Of a DNA stretch of 64,000 nucleotides, positions 51,904-61,235 are shown piece by piece. The stretch comes from Bacteroidales bacterium (GTDB lineage: Bacteria > Bacteroidota > Bacteroidia > Bacteroidales > UBA932), in the NCBI GenBank assembly GCA_024691765.1, contig JAILNI010000028.1:28912-92911 (forward strand). The letters run 5' to 3'. The notes beneath the pieces were generated by a model. The model did no database searches and had not been told where the DNA came from. It saw only the letters and a list, made by a program, of their open reading frames with translations. Position 1 is the stretch's first letter. Each line of letters opens with the position of its first letter. A program made the translations under genes and the position numbers.

Positions 51904-53634
51904 ATGAAAAAAGCCCTTGTCCTTCTGTTTATGTTCGCCTCCCTGCAGCTGTGGGGATGGGAACGCGAGCCCATATGGCCAAAGAAAAAGATGCCCGACG
52001 CCCAGCCTGGCCTGATAGCAGCCATGACGAGCGAGGCCGACGCTGCCGGTTTCAAGGCCGACAAGCACCGCATTCCCTACCTGGAATGGTTCGAGGCGCC
52101 TGCGGCTGAGGTAGACAACGACGTTTGCATGATACTTATCTCCGGCGGAGGCTACGACTGTACCTGCGACATGAGGCTCATCGACCTCTGGCACAGGGAA
52201 CTCACCGCGCTCGGATTCCAGTGCGTGAACTTCGTGTACCGCACCCCGCGCCCCGAAGGCCTGCCGATTTACCAGATCGCATGGGAAGACGGCCAGAGGG
52301 CGGTGCGCATGGTTCGCAGCGAGGCAGCCAAACGCGGCTTCGACCCCGAGAAGATAGGGGTTATATCCATGTCGGCGGGCTCGCACCTGGGGCTTCTTCT
52401 GGCAGCCAATTCCCAGACGCCTGCATACCAGCCGATTGACAAGCTGGACCAGATGCCCTGCCACATCAACTGGGGCATACTCAACGCTCCTGCATACGTG
52501 ACCACCGACTCCGAGGCTGGCACCAAGGCCACCCGCGACGGTTACGGCACCGACGTCACCCTCAGCAGCGCCTTCCTCTTCGACGAGAAGACCTGCCCGC
52601 TGAGCCTGCACCACGGCGGCCTCGACCCCTATTCGCCCAACGGCAGCACGCTCGTCTACAAGAAGCTGCGCAAGATGGGCATACCGGCGGAACTGCATCT
52701 GTATCCCAACAAGAAACACGGGGCATACGGCCTGGAGCGTGGTGTGGAATTCATGCGCCAGATGGGTTTCCTCGGGGAGCTTGAGCCCGAGGTTAAACTA
52801 AAGGACCGTTTCACTTCCGACGCCGACCGCGCCGTTTATGCCAAGGAAGACCTCTGGCCGGAAGGGAAGATGCCCTGCGCGCAGGAGCATCAGTGCAAGC
52901 CCTACATCGAATGGCATATCCCTGCGGAACTGAAGACCGACGCAATACAGATAATCTACTCCGGCGGCGGCTACTACAATAACAATCCCGACGGAATGGA
53001 AGTGGCCCCGGCGAGGCGCTACCTGAACGCGAAGGGCATGGCGGTGGTGACGCTCAAATACCGCACCCCGCGTCCGGAAGGCCTTGCCAAGCACACTACG
53101 GCGTGGCAGGACCTGCAGCGCGCCATACGCGTTGTGCGCAGCGAAGCGGCTTCCCGAGGCCTCAATCCCGACAAGATTGGCATCATGGGCTCGTCGGCCG
53201 GAGGCCACCTCACACTTATGGGAGTCACTTCCTCGCGCCACAGTGCTTACAGGAAGGTGGACGACATAGACAAGCTGCCCTGCAACGTTCAGTGGGGCAT
53301 AGCCATATATCCCGCCTACGTGCTCAGCGACGGGTTCGACCAGCACAACACCACCAAGGGCAACGACGACGACCTTTACATGGCGCCGGAGTTCTCCTTC
53401 GACCTCGACACTGCCCCGCTGCTGATGATACACGGCGATGCCGACAAATGGTCGGTCATGGGGTCCGTGCGCGTGTGGGAGAGGATGAGGGCCATGGGGA
53501 TCCAGTGCGAGCTTCACACCCTCGCGCTGCGTCAGCACTGCTTCCAGCGCTACGCTTCCCCCGGCACCGGCAGCTACACCTGGCTGGACAGGATAGGCGA
53601 GTATCTTGAAAAGACAATAGGACTAAAACAATAA
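51904..53634 (+). CDS. Secreted protein with two tandem alpha/beta-hydrolase esterase domains
   Basis: A 576-residue secreted protein (signal MKKALVLLFMFASLQLWGW). Two homologous alpha/beta-hydrolase domains follow, about 30-290 and 305-576. They share the unit VVTLKYRTPRPEGL / CVNFVYRTPRPEGL and RAVRMVRSEAAKRGFDPEKIGV / RAIRVVRSEAASRGLNPDKIGI. The nucleophile elbow is SMSAGSHLG in domain 1 and GSSAGGHLT in domain 2, so only domain 2 has the classic GxSxG. Likely an acetyl-xylan or other carbohydrate esterase. It lies in an operon with phosphohexomutase, GH36 and two more esterases, so it may serve hemicellulose use. Confidence 0.85.
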   Translation: MKKALVLLFMFASLQLWGWEREPIWPKKKMPDAQPGLIAAMTSEADAAGFKADKHRIPYLEWFEAPAAEVDNDVCMILISGGGYDCTCDMRLIDLWHRELTALGFQCVNFVYRTPRPEGLPIYQIAWEDGQRAVRMVRSEAAKRGFDPEKIGVISMSAGSHLGLLLAANSQTPAYQPIDKLDQMPCHINWGILNAPAYVTTDSEAGTKATRDGYGTDVTLSSAFLFDEKTCPLSLHHGGLDPYSPNGSTLVYKKLRKMGIPAELHLYPNKKHGAYGLERGVEFMRQMGFLGELEPEVKLKDRFTSDADRAVYAKEDLWPEGKMPCAQEHQCKPYIEWHIPAELKTDAIQIIYSGGGYYNNNPDGMEVAPARRYLNAKGMAVVTLKYRTPRPEGLAKHTTAWQDLQRAIRVVRSEAASRGLNPDKIGIMGSSAGGHLTLMGVTSSRHSAYRKVDDIDKLPCNVQWGIAIYPAYVLSDGFDQHNTTKGNDDDLYMAPEFSFDLDTAPLLMIHGDADKWSVMGSVRVWERMRAMGIQCELHTLALRQHCFQRYASPGTGSYTWLDRIGEYLEKTIGLKQ

Positions 53635-53638
53635 CACA

Positions 53639-55009
53639 ATGGGAGCATTTCACGCATACGACATCCGCGGAATCTACGGAGTCGATTTCGACAAGACCAC
53701 AGCTTACAAGGTAGGATACTTCCTGCCGCAACTGCTTAATGCCGGCAAGGTGCTGGTCGGCCGCGACTGCCGCCTCTCCGGACAGGAGATACACGACGCG
53801 CTCATCCAGGGCATCACCGATGCCGGAGCCGACGTTGACGACATCGGTTACAGCAGCACCCCTCTGGTTTACTTCGGCACCGCCAACTACGGTTACAAGG
53901 CATCCGTACAGATTACGGCCAGCCACAACCCCCGCGAGTACAACGGCATGAAGGTAAGCCGCGAGAACGCCCTTCCCGTGGGCCTCGACACCGGTCTGGG
54001 GCAGATCAAGGCCTGGATAGACGAAGGCCGCCCCACTCCTAAGGCAGCAAAACCCGGAGTGGTGAAGGAAATCGACATCAAGCCCGATTACATCGCATTC
54101 CTGCGCAAGTACAAGGGAGATTATTCCAACCTCAGGATAGCCTTTGACCTCTCGAACGGCATGAGCACCCTCTTCGCAAAGGAGATCTACAAGGGCGAGA
54201 ACGCAGAGTTCCTCTTCGACGAGATGGACGGCAGCTTCCCGAACCACGAGCCCAACCCGCTGGTACCCAAGAACGTCGAGCCGCTCCGCGAACTGGTGGC
54301 GAAGACGAAGGCCGACGTGGGCGTCATCTACGACGGCGACGCCGACCGCGTGATGTGCGTGGACGACCGTGCCCGCTTCGTGGCTCCCGACCTGGTGATA
54401 GCCATGATGGCCCGCTACTTCTGCGACGAGCGCGGCGAGAAGAACCCCCGCGTGCTTCAGGAGATACGCTCCAGCAAGGCCGTGGCCGAGTATCTGGTAA
54501 AGAACTATGGCGCCGACGTGCACACCTGGCGTGTGGGCCGCGCCTTCGCAGCTCCCAAGCTCCGCGAAATCGACGGACTCTGGGGAGGCGAGCTCGCCGG
54601 TCACTACTACTTCAAGGACTTCTTCTATTCCGACAGCGGAATGCTGGCCAGCATTATCGTGCTCCGCATAGTCTCCGCCCTCAAGAAGCAGGGGATCAGG
54701 CTTTCCGAGGAGATCGACCGCCTCACCGGCTACGAGAACTCCGGGGAGATCAACTTCCGCGTTGAGGACAAGGCCGGCGCGATGGAGGCCGTTAAGGCTC
54801 ACTTCGAGGCCGCCGAGAAGCCCGAAAAGGTGATGGATTTCGACGGCTACCGCCTCGAGTTCCCGCAGTGGTGGTTCAACATCCGCCCGTCCAACACCGA
54901 GCCTTATCTGCGCTTCATCTGCGAAGCCACCACCAGGGAGCTCCTTCAGAGCAAGATAGATGAGGCCACTAAGGTCATCGTTGAGAAGTTCGGCGGAGTA
55001 AGGGCTTAG
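53639..55009 (+). CDS. Phosphoglucomutase/phosphomannomutase
   Basis: A 456-residue cytoplasmic enzyme of the alpha-D-phosphohexomutase family. It has YDIRGIYG at the N-terminus, the active-site TASHNPREYNG with the phospho-serine, the metal loop YDGDADRVM and the substrate loop WGGELAGHYYFKD. RPSNTEPYLRF binds the phosphate. It interconverts hexose-1- and hexose-6-phosphates. The length fits PMM/PGM of Bacteroidota. Whether glucose, mannose or both are used is not resolved. It lies 4 bp from both neighbours in the plus-strand operon. Confidence 0.92.
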   Translation: MGAFHAYDIRGIYGVDFDKTTAYKVGYFLPQLLNAGKVLVGRDCRLSGQEIHDALIQGITDAGADVDDIGYSSTPLVYFGTANYGYKASVQITASHNPREYNGMKVSRENALPVGLDTGLGQIKAWIDEGRPTPKAAKPGVVKEIDIKPDYIAFLRKYKGDYSNLRIAFDLSNGMSTLFAKEIYKGENAEFLFDEMDGSFPNHEPNPLVPKNVEPLRELVAKTKADVGVIYDGDADRVMCVDDRARFVAPDLVIAMMARYFCDERGEKNPRVLQEIRSSKAVAEYLVKNYGADVHTWRVGRAFAAPKLREIDGLWGGELAGHYYFKDFFYSDSGMLASIIVLRIVSALKKQGIRLSEEIDRLTGYENSGEINFRVEDKAGAMEAVKAHFEAAEKPEKVMDFDGYRLEFPQWWFNIRPSNTEPYLRFICEATTRELLQSKIDEATKVIVEKFGGVRA

Positions 55010-55012
55010 GTT

Positions 55013-55657
55013 TTGACCTTTCTCGGCGTCATACTGCTATGGGGCCTCTCCCTCGCATACGGGGGAGACGGCTTCGTTTATACGCCGCCCGCACCAGTCG
55101 CTCCCCGTCCAATAGTGCTGGAGTCGCTCGAAGCCCCCGAACGCATAGTCAGCGGCTTCCGGAACCGCGAACTCGACGCCTACCGCATGCCTTCCGACAG
55201 CATCCCCGAGCGCACCTTCCTCCGCTTCCGCGAAGAGGTGAGCATGCCTTACGGGGTGGGGCTGCGTTCCGGTTTCGGAGGGCGCCGCGGCCGCAAGCAC
55301 AAGGGCGTGGACATCCCCATACCAACCGGCACTCCTGTAACCGCGGCCTTCAGCGGCACCGTCCGCCTGTCGGCCTACCATAACGGCTACGGCAACGTAG
55401 TTATCATTCGGCATCCCAGCGGCATAGAGACCTGCTACGCCCATCTGCACAAGAGGCTCGTCTCCCGGGGCGAGAGCGTGGTTGCCGGCGACGTGATCGC
55501 CCTGAGCGGCTCCACCGGCAGGAGCACCGGCCCGCATCTCCACTTCGAGACCAACTACTGCGGACGCCATTTCGACCCCGAATTCCTAATCGACTTTTCC
55601 ACCGGCAGACTTCGCGCGCAGGCTTTCATGCTCCGCCGCGGAATGCTTATCAGATAA
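55013..55657 (+). CDS. M23-family metallopeptidase (LytM type, intact)
   Basis: A 214-residue exported peptidase. The first residues (MTFLGVILLWGLSLAYGG) form a signal peptide read from a TTG start; no ATG lies between it and the mature part. The domain at about 95-200 has KHKGVDIPIP (HxxxD), ETCYAHLH and the complete GRSTGPHLHFET, so all zinc and catalytic histidines are present. It would cleave peptidoglycan crosslinks. It contrasts with the degenerate copy at 50088. The gene begins 3 bp after the mutase stop. Confidence 0.88.
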   Translation: MTFLGVILLWGLSLAYGGDGFVYTPPAPVAPRPIVLESLEAPERIVSGFRNRELDAYRMPSDSIPERTFLRFREEVSMPYGVGLRSGFGGRRGRKHKGVDIPIPTGTPVTAAFSGTVRLSAYHNGYGNVVIIRHPSGIETCYAHLHKRLVSRGESVVAGDVIALSGSTGRSTGPHLHFETNYCGRHFDPEFLIDFSTGRLRAQAFMLRRGMLIR

Positions 55658-55663
55658 AACGAC

Positions 55664-57895
55664 ATGAAACTGAAAACCATAGTACTGGCGATTGCCATGA
55701 TCGCCGCCGTCCTCCCGGCGCAGGCGCGGAAGGCAAAGAAGTTCACCCACGAGACAGTTGCCATCCCGGAAGTGGAGAGAAAGGTTATTGCGGTGGAGAC
55801 CGCCCGGACCCAGCTGCTCCTGCAGGTGGACAAAAAGGGTGTAGTGCGCACCGTCCATTACGGGGCCCCGACAGGCGACCCGGCCCAGTTCCTCTCTTAC
55901 AGGTCGGGCTACAACCACAACTTCGGGGCGCCAGACGCCTATCCGGCGGCAGGCGGACGCTTCAACGGGCAGGAAGCCCTGCACGTGGCATACCCCGACG
56001 GCAACCAGAACACGGAACTCTACTACACCGGCCACGACGTGGCTTCCCGCGACGGAAAGCAGGTGACGACCGTGCATCTCAAAGATTACGTGACGGCCCT
56101 CGAGGTCGACCTCGTCTATGAGGCCTGCCGCGACGAGGACGTTATCCTCATGCACAGCGTCATACGCAACGGCGGCAAGAAGCCGGTGCAGCTGCGCAAT
56201 TTCGCATCGGCATCCCTCAGGCTCGAGGCCGACAGCTACGAGCTCACCCACTTCCACGGAGGCTGGGCCGACGAGATGCAGGCCGAACGCACCCTTCTCA
56301 CCCACGATACCAAGCTGCTGGAGAGCCGTCGCGGCACCCAGAACACTCAGGGAAACAACCCCTCGTTCGTGCTTTCGCTCGGCCATCCCTTCAGCGAGAC
56401 CGACGGCCCGACGATAGCAGGCGCCCTTGCCTGGAGCGGCAATTTCCGCATCAGTTTCGAACTCGACCAAAGCAATCAGCTCAACATAGTTTCGGGCATC
56501 AGCCCCTTCGCCTCAGCCTACCCGCTTGCGGCCGGCAAGTCCTTCACCACTCCCGAAATGGTGTACACCTGGAGTGCCGACGGTGCCGGGGAAGCGTCGC
56601 GCAACCTTCACCGCTGGGCCCGCAAATACGCGGTCTGGAAGGGCGGCGAGGTGAACCCCACCCTTCTCAACAGTTGGGAGGGGGCGTACTTCAGCTTCAA
56701 TACCGAAACGCTTCTCCGCATGATAGACGATGCGGCTGCGATGGGCCTGGAGATGTTCGTGCTCGACGACGGCTGGTTCGGACTCGAGCATCCGCGCAAC
56801 TCCGACAAGGCCGGCCTCGGCGACTGGGAACTCAACACCAACAAACTCCCCGAGGGCATCGACTATGTGGCCTCTTACGCCCATTCCAAGGGGCTTAAGT
56901 TCGGAATCTGGATAGAGCCCGAGATGGTCAACCCCGATTCCAACCTCGCCCAGGCGCATCCCGACTGGATAGTCCAGAGCCCCGGCCGCGAAATCCATCA
57001 GAGCCGCAACCAGTGGATACTCGACCTGAGCAACCCCGCGGTGCAGGATTTCGTGTTCGGAGTATTCGACCGTACGGTGGCGCTTTCGAAGAATATCGAC
57101 TACGTGAAGTGGGACTGCAACCGCCGCGTGATGTCCTTCGGCAGCCCCTGCCTCGGAGAACAGCAGGACCGTTTCTTCGTGGAGTATATCCAGGGCCTCT
57201 ACAGCGTTTGCGAGCGCATGCGCGCCAAGTACCCCGACATCATAGTGCAGTGCTGCTCGGCCGGCGGAAGCCGCGTGGACTACGGTTCCATGCGCTGGTT
57301 CAACGAGGTATGGACGAGCGACAACACCGACGCCATCTCCCGCACCCGCATACAGTGGGGTACCTCCCTGGTCTATCCCGCCTGCGTGATGGCGGCCCAT
57401 GTGTCGGCTGTGCCCAACCACCAGACCGGCAACGTCACTCCGCTGAAGTTCCGCTTCGACGTGGCGTCCTCGGGGCGTCTGGGCATGGAGCTGCAGCCCC
57501 GGAACCTAACTGAAGAGGAGCGCGCCCTCGCCGACCGCTGCATCAGGTCGTACAAGGGCTACCGCGACCTCGTCTTCGGCGGCGACCTCTACCGCCTGGC
57601 CTCTCCGTACGACGGGGATTATTATTCGCTTATGTATGTGTCGCCCGACAAGCGCCGTGCCGTGGTGTTCTGCTACTGCCTGCGCATGCAGAACCCCTCC
57701 GCCCGCAGCCATGCGTTCCGCCTGCAGGGGCTCGATCCCGCCCTGAAGTACAGGGTTGCCGAACAGAACGTGGACAAGAGCTGCTGGTGGGGCAACGGCA
57801 ATTCGTACACGGGAGCCTTCCTCTCCGGAGGCGGCTTCAACCCGGGAATCTACAAGGCGAATACCAGCGCCGTCTTTGTCCTCGAAACTGAATAG
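55664..57895 (+). CDS. Glycoside hydrolase family 36 alpha-galactosidase
   Basis: A 743-residue secreted enzyme (signal MKLKTIVLAIAMIAAVLPAQA). The N-terminal beta-sandwich precedes a barrel with FVLDDGWFG, GLKFGIWIEPEMVNPDS, YVKWDCNR (nucleophile Asp) and WTSDNTDAISR (acid/base Asp). CSAGGSRVDYG is also conserved. It removes alpha-1,6-linked galactose from oligosaccharides such as raffinose or galactomannan side chains. Length is typical. It is 6 bp after the M23 gene in the same operon as carbohydrate esterases. Confidence 0.95.
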   Translation: MKLKTIVLAIAMIAAVLPAQARKAKKFTHETVAIPEVERKVIAVETARTQLLLQVDKKGVVRTVHYGAPTGDPAQFLSYRSGYNHNFGAPDAYPAAGGRFNGQEALHVAYPDGNQNTELYYTGHDVASRDGKQVTTVHLKDYVTALEVDLVYEACRDEDVILMHSVIRNGGKKPVQLRNFASASLRLEADSYELTHFHGGWADEMQAERTLLTHDTKLLESRRGTQNTQGNNPSFVLSLGHPFSETDGPTIAGALAWSGNFRISFELDQSNQLNIVSGISPFASAYPLAAGKSFTTPEMVYTWSADGAGEASRNLHRWARKYAVWKGGEVNPTLLNSWEGAYFSFNTETLLRMIDDAAAMGLEMFVLDDGWFGLEHPRNSDKAGLGDWELNTNKLPEGIDYVASYAHSKGLKFGIWIEPEMVNPDSNLAQAHPDWIVQSPGREIHQSRNQWILDLSNPAVQDFVFGVFDRTVALSKNIDYVKWDCNRRVMSFGSPCLGEQQDRFFVEYIQGLYSVCERMRAKYPDIIVQCCSAGGSRVDYGSMRWFNEVWTSDNTDAISRTRIQWGTSLVYPACVMAAHVSAVPNHQTGNVTPLKFRFDVASSGRLGMELQPRNLTEEERALADRCIRSYKGYRDLVFGGDLYRLASPYDGDYYSLMYVSPDKRRAVVFCYCLRMQNPSARSHAFRLQGLDPALKYRVAEQNVDKSCWWGNGNSYTGAFLSGGGFNPGIYKANTSAVFVLETE

Positions 57896-57898
57896 GAT

Positions 57899-58756
57899 AT
57901 GAAAAAGACCATCCTCCTTCTTGCCGCCGTTCTGGCCTTCCTGCCCGCCCGGGCCGGGAAGATAGTGACCGACAGCCTTTCGAGCCGCGTGCTTGGGGCA
58001 ACCCTTAAGTATAACGTCTACCTTCCCGACGGCTACGGCGAGAGCCGCGGGCGTTATCCGGTCGTGTACCTGCTGCACGGCCTTAGCGACGACTACAGCG
58101 CATGGAAGGACAAGGGGAACATGCGTCTCGTTGCCGACGAACTGATGCGTTCGGGCGAGGCCTGCCCCATGGTGATAGTGATGCCGGGGGCCGGCAATTC
58201 CGACATCCACAACGTGCAGAGCGGCTACTTCAACATGCCCGGCTGGAGCTACGAGGACTTCTTCTTCCGCGAGCTGCTGCCTTCGGTCGAGAAGAAATAC
58301 CGCTGCGGCGGCAACAAGGGCCGGCGTGCCGTAATGGGTCTTTCGATGGGCGGAGGCGGAAGCGTGGTCTACTGCCAGCGGCATCCCGACATGTTCTCGA
58401 GCTGCTACGCAATGAGCCCCTGGCTCGACGAGAAGAACGCGGAGGTGCGCGGCGACAATGACAGGAAAGACAAGCTCTACATAGTCTGCAACGCCGTCCG
58501 CGAGCATTCGGCCATCGACTTCATAGCCGGGGCCGACGAGTCCGTACTTAAGAAGCTGCGCACTGTTGCATGGTTCATCGACTGCGGCGACGACGACTTC
58601 CTGCTGCACCTCAGCATGGACTTCTACCTCAAGATGCGCGATGCCGGCGTTCCCGCCCAGCTGCGCGTCCGCGACGGCGTTCACAACTGGGAATACTGGC
58701 ACCTGGCCCTCCGCATGGCCCTGCCCTTCGCCTCCCGTAACTTCGAGAAGAAATAG
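57899..58756 (+). CDS. Putative esterase (esterase D / feruloyl-esterase-like)
   Basis: A 285-residue secreted alpha/beta-hydrolase (signal ending LPARAGK). VVYLLHGLSDDYSAW forms the oxyanion region. GLSMGGGGS carries the nucleophile Ser. IDCGDDDFLL gives an Asp and RDGVHNWEYW gives the catalytic His, as in the esterase D/S-formylglutathione-hydrolase group used in plant-glycan loci. It would remove acyl or feruloyl groups. It lies 3 bp after GH36 and 3 bp before the AXE1-like gene. Confidence 0.88.
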   Translation: MKKTILLLAAVLAFLPARAGKIVTDSLSSRVLGATLKYNVYLPDGYGESRGRYPVVYLLHGLSDDYSAWKDKGNMRLVADELMRSGEACPMVIVMPGAGNSDIHNVQSGYFNMPGWSYEDFFFRELLPSVEKKYRCGGNKGRRAVMGLSMGGGGSVVYCQRHPDMFSSCYAMSPWLDEKNAEVRGDNDRKDKLYIVCNAVREHSAIDFIAGADESVLKKLRTVAWFIDCGDDDFLLHLSMDFYLKMRDAGVPAQLRVRDGVHNWEYWHLALRMALPFASRNFEKK

Positions 58757-58759
58757 CTT

Positions 58760-60151
58760 ATGAAAAAGTGCCTGTATTTTGTTTTGGCGGCCACCGTGGC
58801 TGCGGCTCTCTGTTGCTCCTGCAAGGGTAACGCAGAGCGCGAAGAAGGCACGGGCGAAGAAGAACTCTCCGACCCGAACCTCAGGCTCGAAAAGCCCGTC
58901 ATCAAGCTTGTCGGCGACGGAATCTACTCCGGCAAGCCCACGCTTCTGATCGAGCTCGTGAACAATAACGACGAGCCCGTGGTGGCCGACGCCGAAGTGA
59001 GGATACTCACCGACATAGGCCCCACCCTGGTAAATGTCGACACCGTCAGGGTGAAAGTTCCCGCCGGCGCCAGCAAGACGCTGGAGTACACCTATCCCGG
59101 AACCCTCGATCCCGGCTTCTACGCCTCCCGCTGCAAGGTGACCAGAAGGCAGTCCGAAGCTGTCAATTTCGGAATAGACCCCACTCAGATAGTCTCCGCT
59201 CCCGATACCGTGGCCGGTGAGTTCGCGAAGTTCTGGCAGGCCGGTAAGGACCAGCTTGCCGCAGTCGACAGCCAGGTGGATTCTGTGGAGATCAAAAGCC
59301 GTAGCAGTTCCGCACGCAAGGTCTACTTCGTATCCATGAAGTCCGTTCCCGACGGCCTCGGCGGCGAGCCCGTAACCATACGCGGCTACTATGCCAAGCC
59401 TCTCGGGGGAGGGAAGCATCCTGTGATCATACACTACTACCCGTACGACAGCCAGACTCCGGACGCAGCCCTCTACTGCCCGTACGGCGGATCTTCGAAC
59501 CAGTTTGCCGAGCTGTGGATATCGCATCGCGGACAGTACATAAACAACCGTAACGACGGCGCCCGCGCCGACGGACAGGGCGACTTCAAGAATACATACC
59601 GCGACTGGTTCGCCTGGCACTTCGGCGACCGCGACAGCTGGTACTACCGCGGGGCCATGCTCGACGCCCTGCGTGCCGTGCGCTTCATGCTCTCCGAGCC
59701 TGCCAGCGACCCGCGCAACTTCTTCGCCTGCGGTTCCAGCCAGGGCGGCGCCCTCACCTATGCCGCTGCAGCCCTCTCCGACGTGCCCTTCCGCGCCATC
59801 GCGCCCAACGTGGCCTTCCTCGGCGACTTCCCCGACTATTTCCGTATAGTTGGCTGGCCCAAAGAGACAGCCGTCGCGAACCAGGGCAACCTGACCGACG
59901 CGCAGATGTACGAGTTCCTCTCGTACTTCGACACCAAGAACCTTGCGACGATGATACCCGCATCATGCGCCGTGATGGCCACCATCTGCCTGCAGGACCA
60001 CACCTGCCCGCCGCACACCAACATCGCTCCCTACAACAACCTCAAAACCACCGACAAGGAGCTCTCCTTCTACCCGTACTACGACCACGCCGAGCCCGGC
60101 GACTGGACCGCCAAATACCTGGATTTCTTCGGCAAGAGGATTGTTGAATAA
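58760..60151 (+). CDS. AXE1-type acetyl-xylan esterase lipoprotein
   Basis: A 463-residue lipoprotein (signal ending ALCCSCKGN). The N-terminal beta-sandwich (about 40-130) precedes an alpha/beta-hydrolase of the acetyl-xylan esterase / cephalosporin-C deacetylase type. HPVIIHYYPYDSQ leads in, CGSSQGGALT has the nucleophile Ser, TICLQDHTCPPHTN the Asp, and YPYYDHAEPGDW the His. It ends the plus-strand operon; a non-coding repeat cassette follows 10 bp later. Together with GH36 and the other esterases it suggests hemicellulose use. Confidence 0.87.
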   Translation: MKKCLYFVLAATVAAALCCSCKGNAEREEGTGEEELSDPNLRLEKPVIKLVGDGIYSGKPTLLIELVNNNDEPVVADAEVRILTDIGPTLVNVDTVRVKVPAGASKTLEYTYPGTLDPGFYASRCKVTRRQSEAVNFGIDPTQIVSAPDTVAGEFAKFWQAGKDQLAAVDSQVDSVEIKSRSSSARKVYFVSMKSVPDGLGGEPVTIRGYYAKPLGGGKHPVIIHYYPYDSQTPDAALYCPYGGSSNQFAELWISHRGQYINNRNDGARADGQGDFKNTYRDWFAWHFGDRDSWYYRGAMLDALRAVRFMLSEPASDPRNFFACGSSQGGALTYAAAALSDVPFRAIAPNVAFLGDFPDYFRIVGWPKETAVANQGNLTDAQMYEFLSYFDTKNLATMIPASCAVMATICLQDHTCPPHTNIAPYNNLKTTDKELSFYPYYDHAEPGDWTAKYLDFFGKRIVE

Positions 60152-60260
60152 GCCCCTCATTTACCCCCCTGAAGGTCTTGGAACAGTCTGTTCTTATGAG
60201 TATCTTCGTGCCACTTTGCAGCCTCTGAGCAGCAAGGATTGAAGATATTTGAAATAATTA

Positions 60261-60291
60261 TTTGGAGATTCAGGAATAATCTTTACCTTTG
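60261..60291 (+). promoter_or_regulatory. Consensus promoter of the small-RNA cassette A
   Basis: TTTG (60261-60264) and TACCTTTG (60284-60291) are exactly 19 bp apart, matching the Bacteroidota promoter pattern at both boxes. The predicted transcript start is near 60297. Confidence 0.8.
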
Positions 60292-60296
60292 CGATG

Positions 60297-60376
60297 TAGA
60301 ATAATGATCAAGCCGCGAAAGCGGGTTTTATTGTCAACTACAAAGGCATTTCAGCTCCAAATGAAATGCCTTTTTT
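60297..60376 (+). ncRNA. Putative small RNA A (about 80 nt)
   Basis: Downstream of a consensus promoter lies CCGC-GAAA-GCGG (60313-60324), a hairpin with a GNRA tetraloop. It is followed by a perfect 12-bp terminator stem AAAGGCATTTCA / TGAAATGCCTTT (60342-60353, 60362-60373) and six T. No ORF of useful length fits. A second copy at 61157 keeps both hairpins. It could be a trans-acting sRNA or an attenuated leader of the downstream YdeI-like gene. No known RNA family was recognised. Confidence 0.6.
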
Positions 60377-60381
60377 ATTCG

Positions 60382-60389
60382 TATATTTG
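60382..60389 (+). promoter_or_regulatory. -7 box of the YdeI-like gene
   Basis: TATATTTG matches TAnnTTTG and lies 9 bp before the ATG at 60399. The -33 position falls within the sRNA terminator and shows no TTTG. Confidence 0.45.
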
Positions 60390-60398
60390 TCCACGACC

Positions 60399-60965
60399 AT
60401 GAATCTGCTGGACATACATACCCGGGAAGAACTCTACCGCTGGTACGAGGAGAACCACGACAAGGCGAGCGATTTCTGGCTGCGGATAAACCGGGCAGCA
60501 GCGGACTGCCCCGGGGTGGTTCGTTATGTCGACGCCGTGGAGGTGGCCCTCTGCTTCGGCTGGATCGACAGTACCATGAAGCGCATCGACAATGGCAAAC
60601 CCATACAGCACTTCACTCCACGCCGCAAGCGTTCCAACTGGTGCGAGCAGAACCTGGTAAGGTGCCGTCGCCTCATAGCCCTCGGGGAGATGACTCCGAC
60701 CGGGCTCGCGGCCATCCCCGACCTCGATCCGGACCATTTCGTGTACGAGTCCTGGGTGACCGATGCCATAAGGGCAGACGCCCAGGCCTGGGCCTTCTTC
60801 AGCTCCTTCCCGGAGAACTACCGCCGCATCAAGGTCGACCGCATCCAGCACTACCACCGCACCGGTCGAGACGACTACGCCCGCCACCTCCTTGCGAAGT
60901 TCATCGCCGACTGTCACGCAGGCAAGCTCCAGGGCGGCTGGAGTGATTTCGGCAGGTTGGGGTAG
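60399..60965 (+). CDS. YdeI/OmdA-like protein
   Basis: A 188-residue cytoplasmic protein that resembles the YdeI / OmpD-associated family. It has REELYRWYEENHDKASDFWLRI, YVDAVEVALCFGWIDSTMKRID and FTPRRKRSNWCEQN in the N-terminal part and a C-terminal helical tail with FPENYRRIKVDRIQHYHRTGRDDYARHLLA shortened to a typical YdeI end. Members are linked with bacteriocin tolerance and stress but have no firm biochemical role. The ATG at 60399 is preferred since upstream residues lie in the terminator of small RNA A. The gene is bracketed by the 215-bp repeats. Confidence 0.75.
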   Translation: MNLLDIHTREELYRWYEENHDKASDFWLRINRAAADCPGVVRYVDAVEVALCFGWIDSTMKRIDNGKPIQHFTPRRKRSNWCEQNLVRCRRLIALGEMTPTGLAAIPDLDPDHFVYESWVTDAIRADAQAWAFFSSFPENYRRIKVDRIQHYHRTGRDDYARHLLAKFIADCHAGKLQGGWSDFGRLG

Positions 60966-61120
60966 GGGTGTCGGCTGCGCATTTAATTTTTATTTATTAA
61001 GAAACAGAAAAATTTCACTTTTACTCCCCTGAAGGTCTTGGAGCGGTCTGTTCTTTTGAGTATCTTCGTGCCGCTTTGCAGCCTCTGAGCAGCAAGGATT
61101 GAAGATATTTGAAATAATTA

Positions 61121-61151
61121 TTTGGAGATTCAGGAATAATCTTTACCTTTG
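61121..61151 (+). promoter_or_regulatory. Consensus promoter of the small-RNA cassette B
   Basis: TTTG (61121-61124), 19-bp spacer, TACCTTTG (61144-61151); identical to the copy A promoter. The predicted start is near 61157. Confidence 0.8.
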
Positions 61152-61156
61152 CGATG

Positions 61157-61235
61157 TAAAAGAATGATCAAGCCGCGAAAGCGGAATTGTGCTCAACCAC
61201 AAAGGCATTTCAGCTCCTACTGGAATGCCTTTTTT
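61157..61235 (+). ncRNA. Putative small RNA B (about 80 nt)
   Basis: It keeps CCGC-GAAA-GCGG (61173-61184) and the terminator AAAGGCATTTCA / TGGAATGCCTTT (61201-61212, 61221-61232), with one A-U to G-U change that preserves pairing. The linker between the hairpins differs from copy A. The conserved pairing with changed linkers favours an RNA function. Confidence 0.6.

Larger units (their letters stand above)
60161..60377 (+). repeat. 215-bp direct repeat, copy A
   Basis: The block aligns with 61021-61237 at an offset of 860 bp. The first 60 bp differ at 5 positions and the next 78 bp (60221-60298) are identical, covering the whole promoter. The remainder keeps the hairpins but varies in the linkers. 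The pair flanks the YdeI-like gene. It looks like a duplicated promoter plus small-RNA unit rather than an insertion sequence: no terminal inverted repeats or transposase. Confidence 0.85.

Noticed and set aside
57506..59620. A 704-codon minus-strand frame opposite GH36 and the esterases
   Set aside because: It mirrors real coding genes and its translation is low-complexity (V/G/H/A-rich) without family features.
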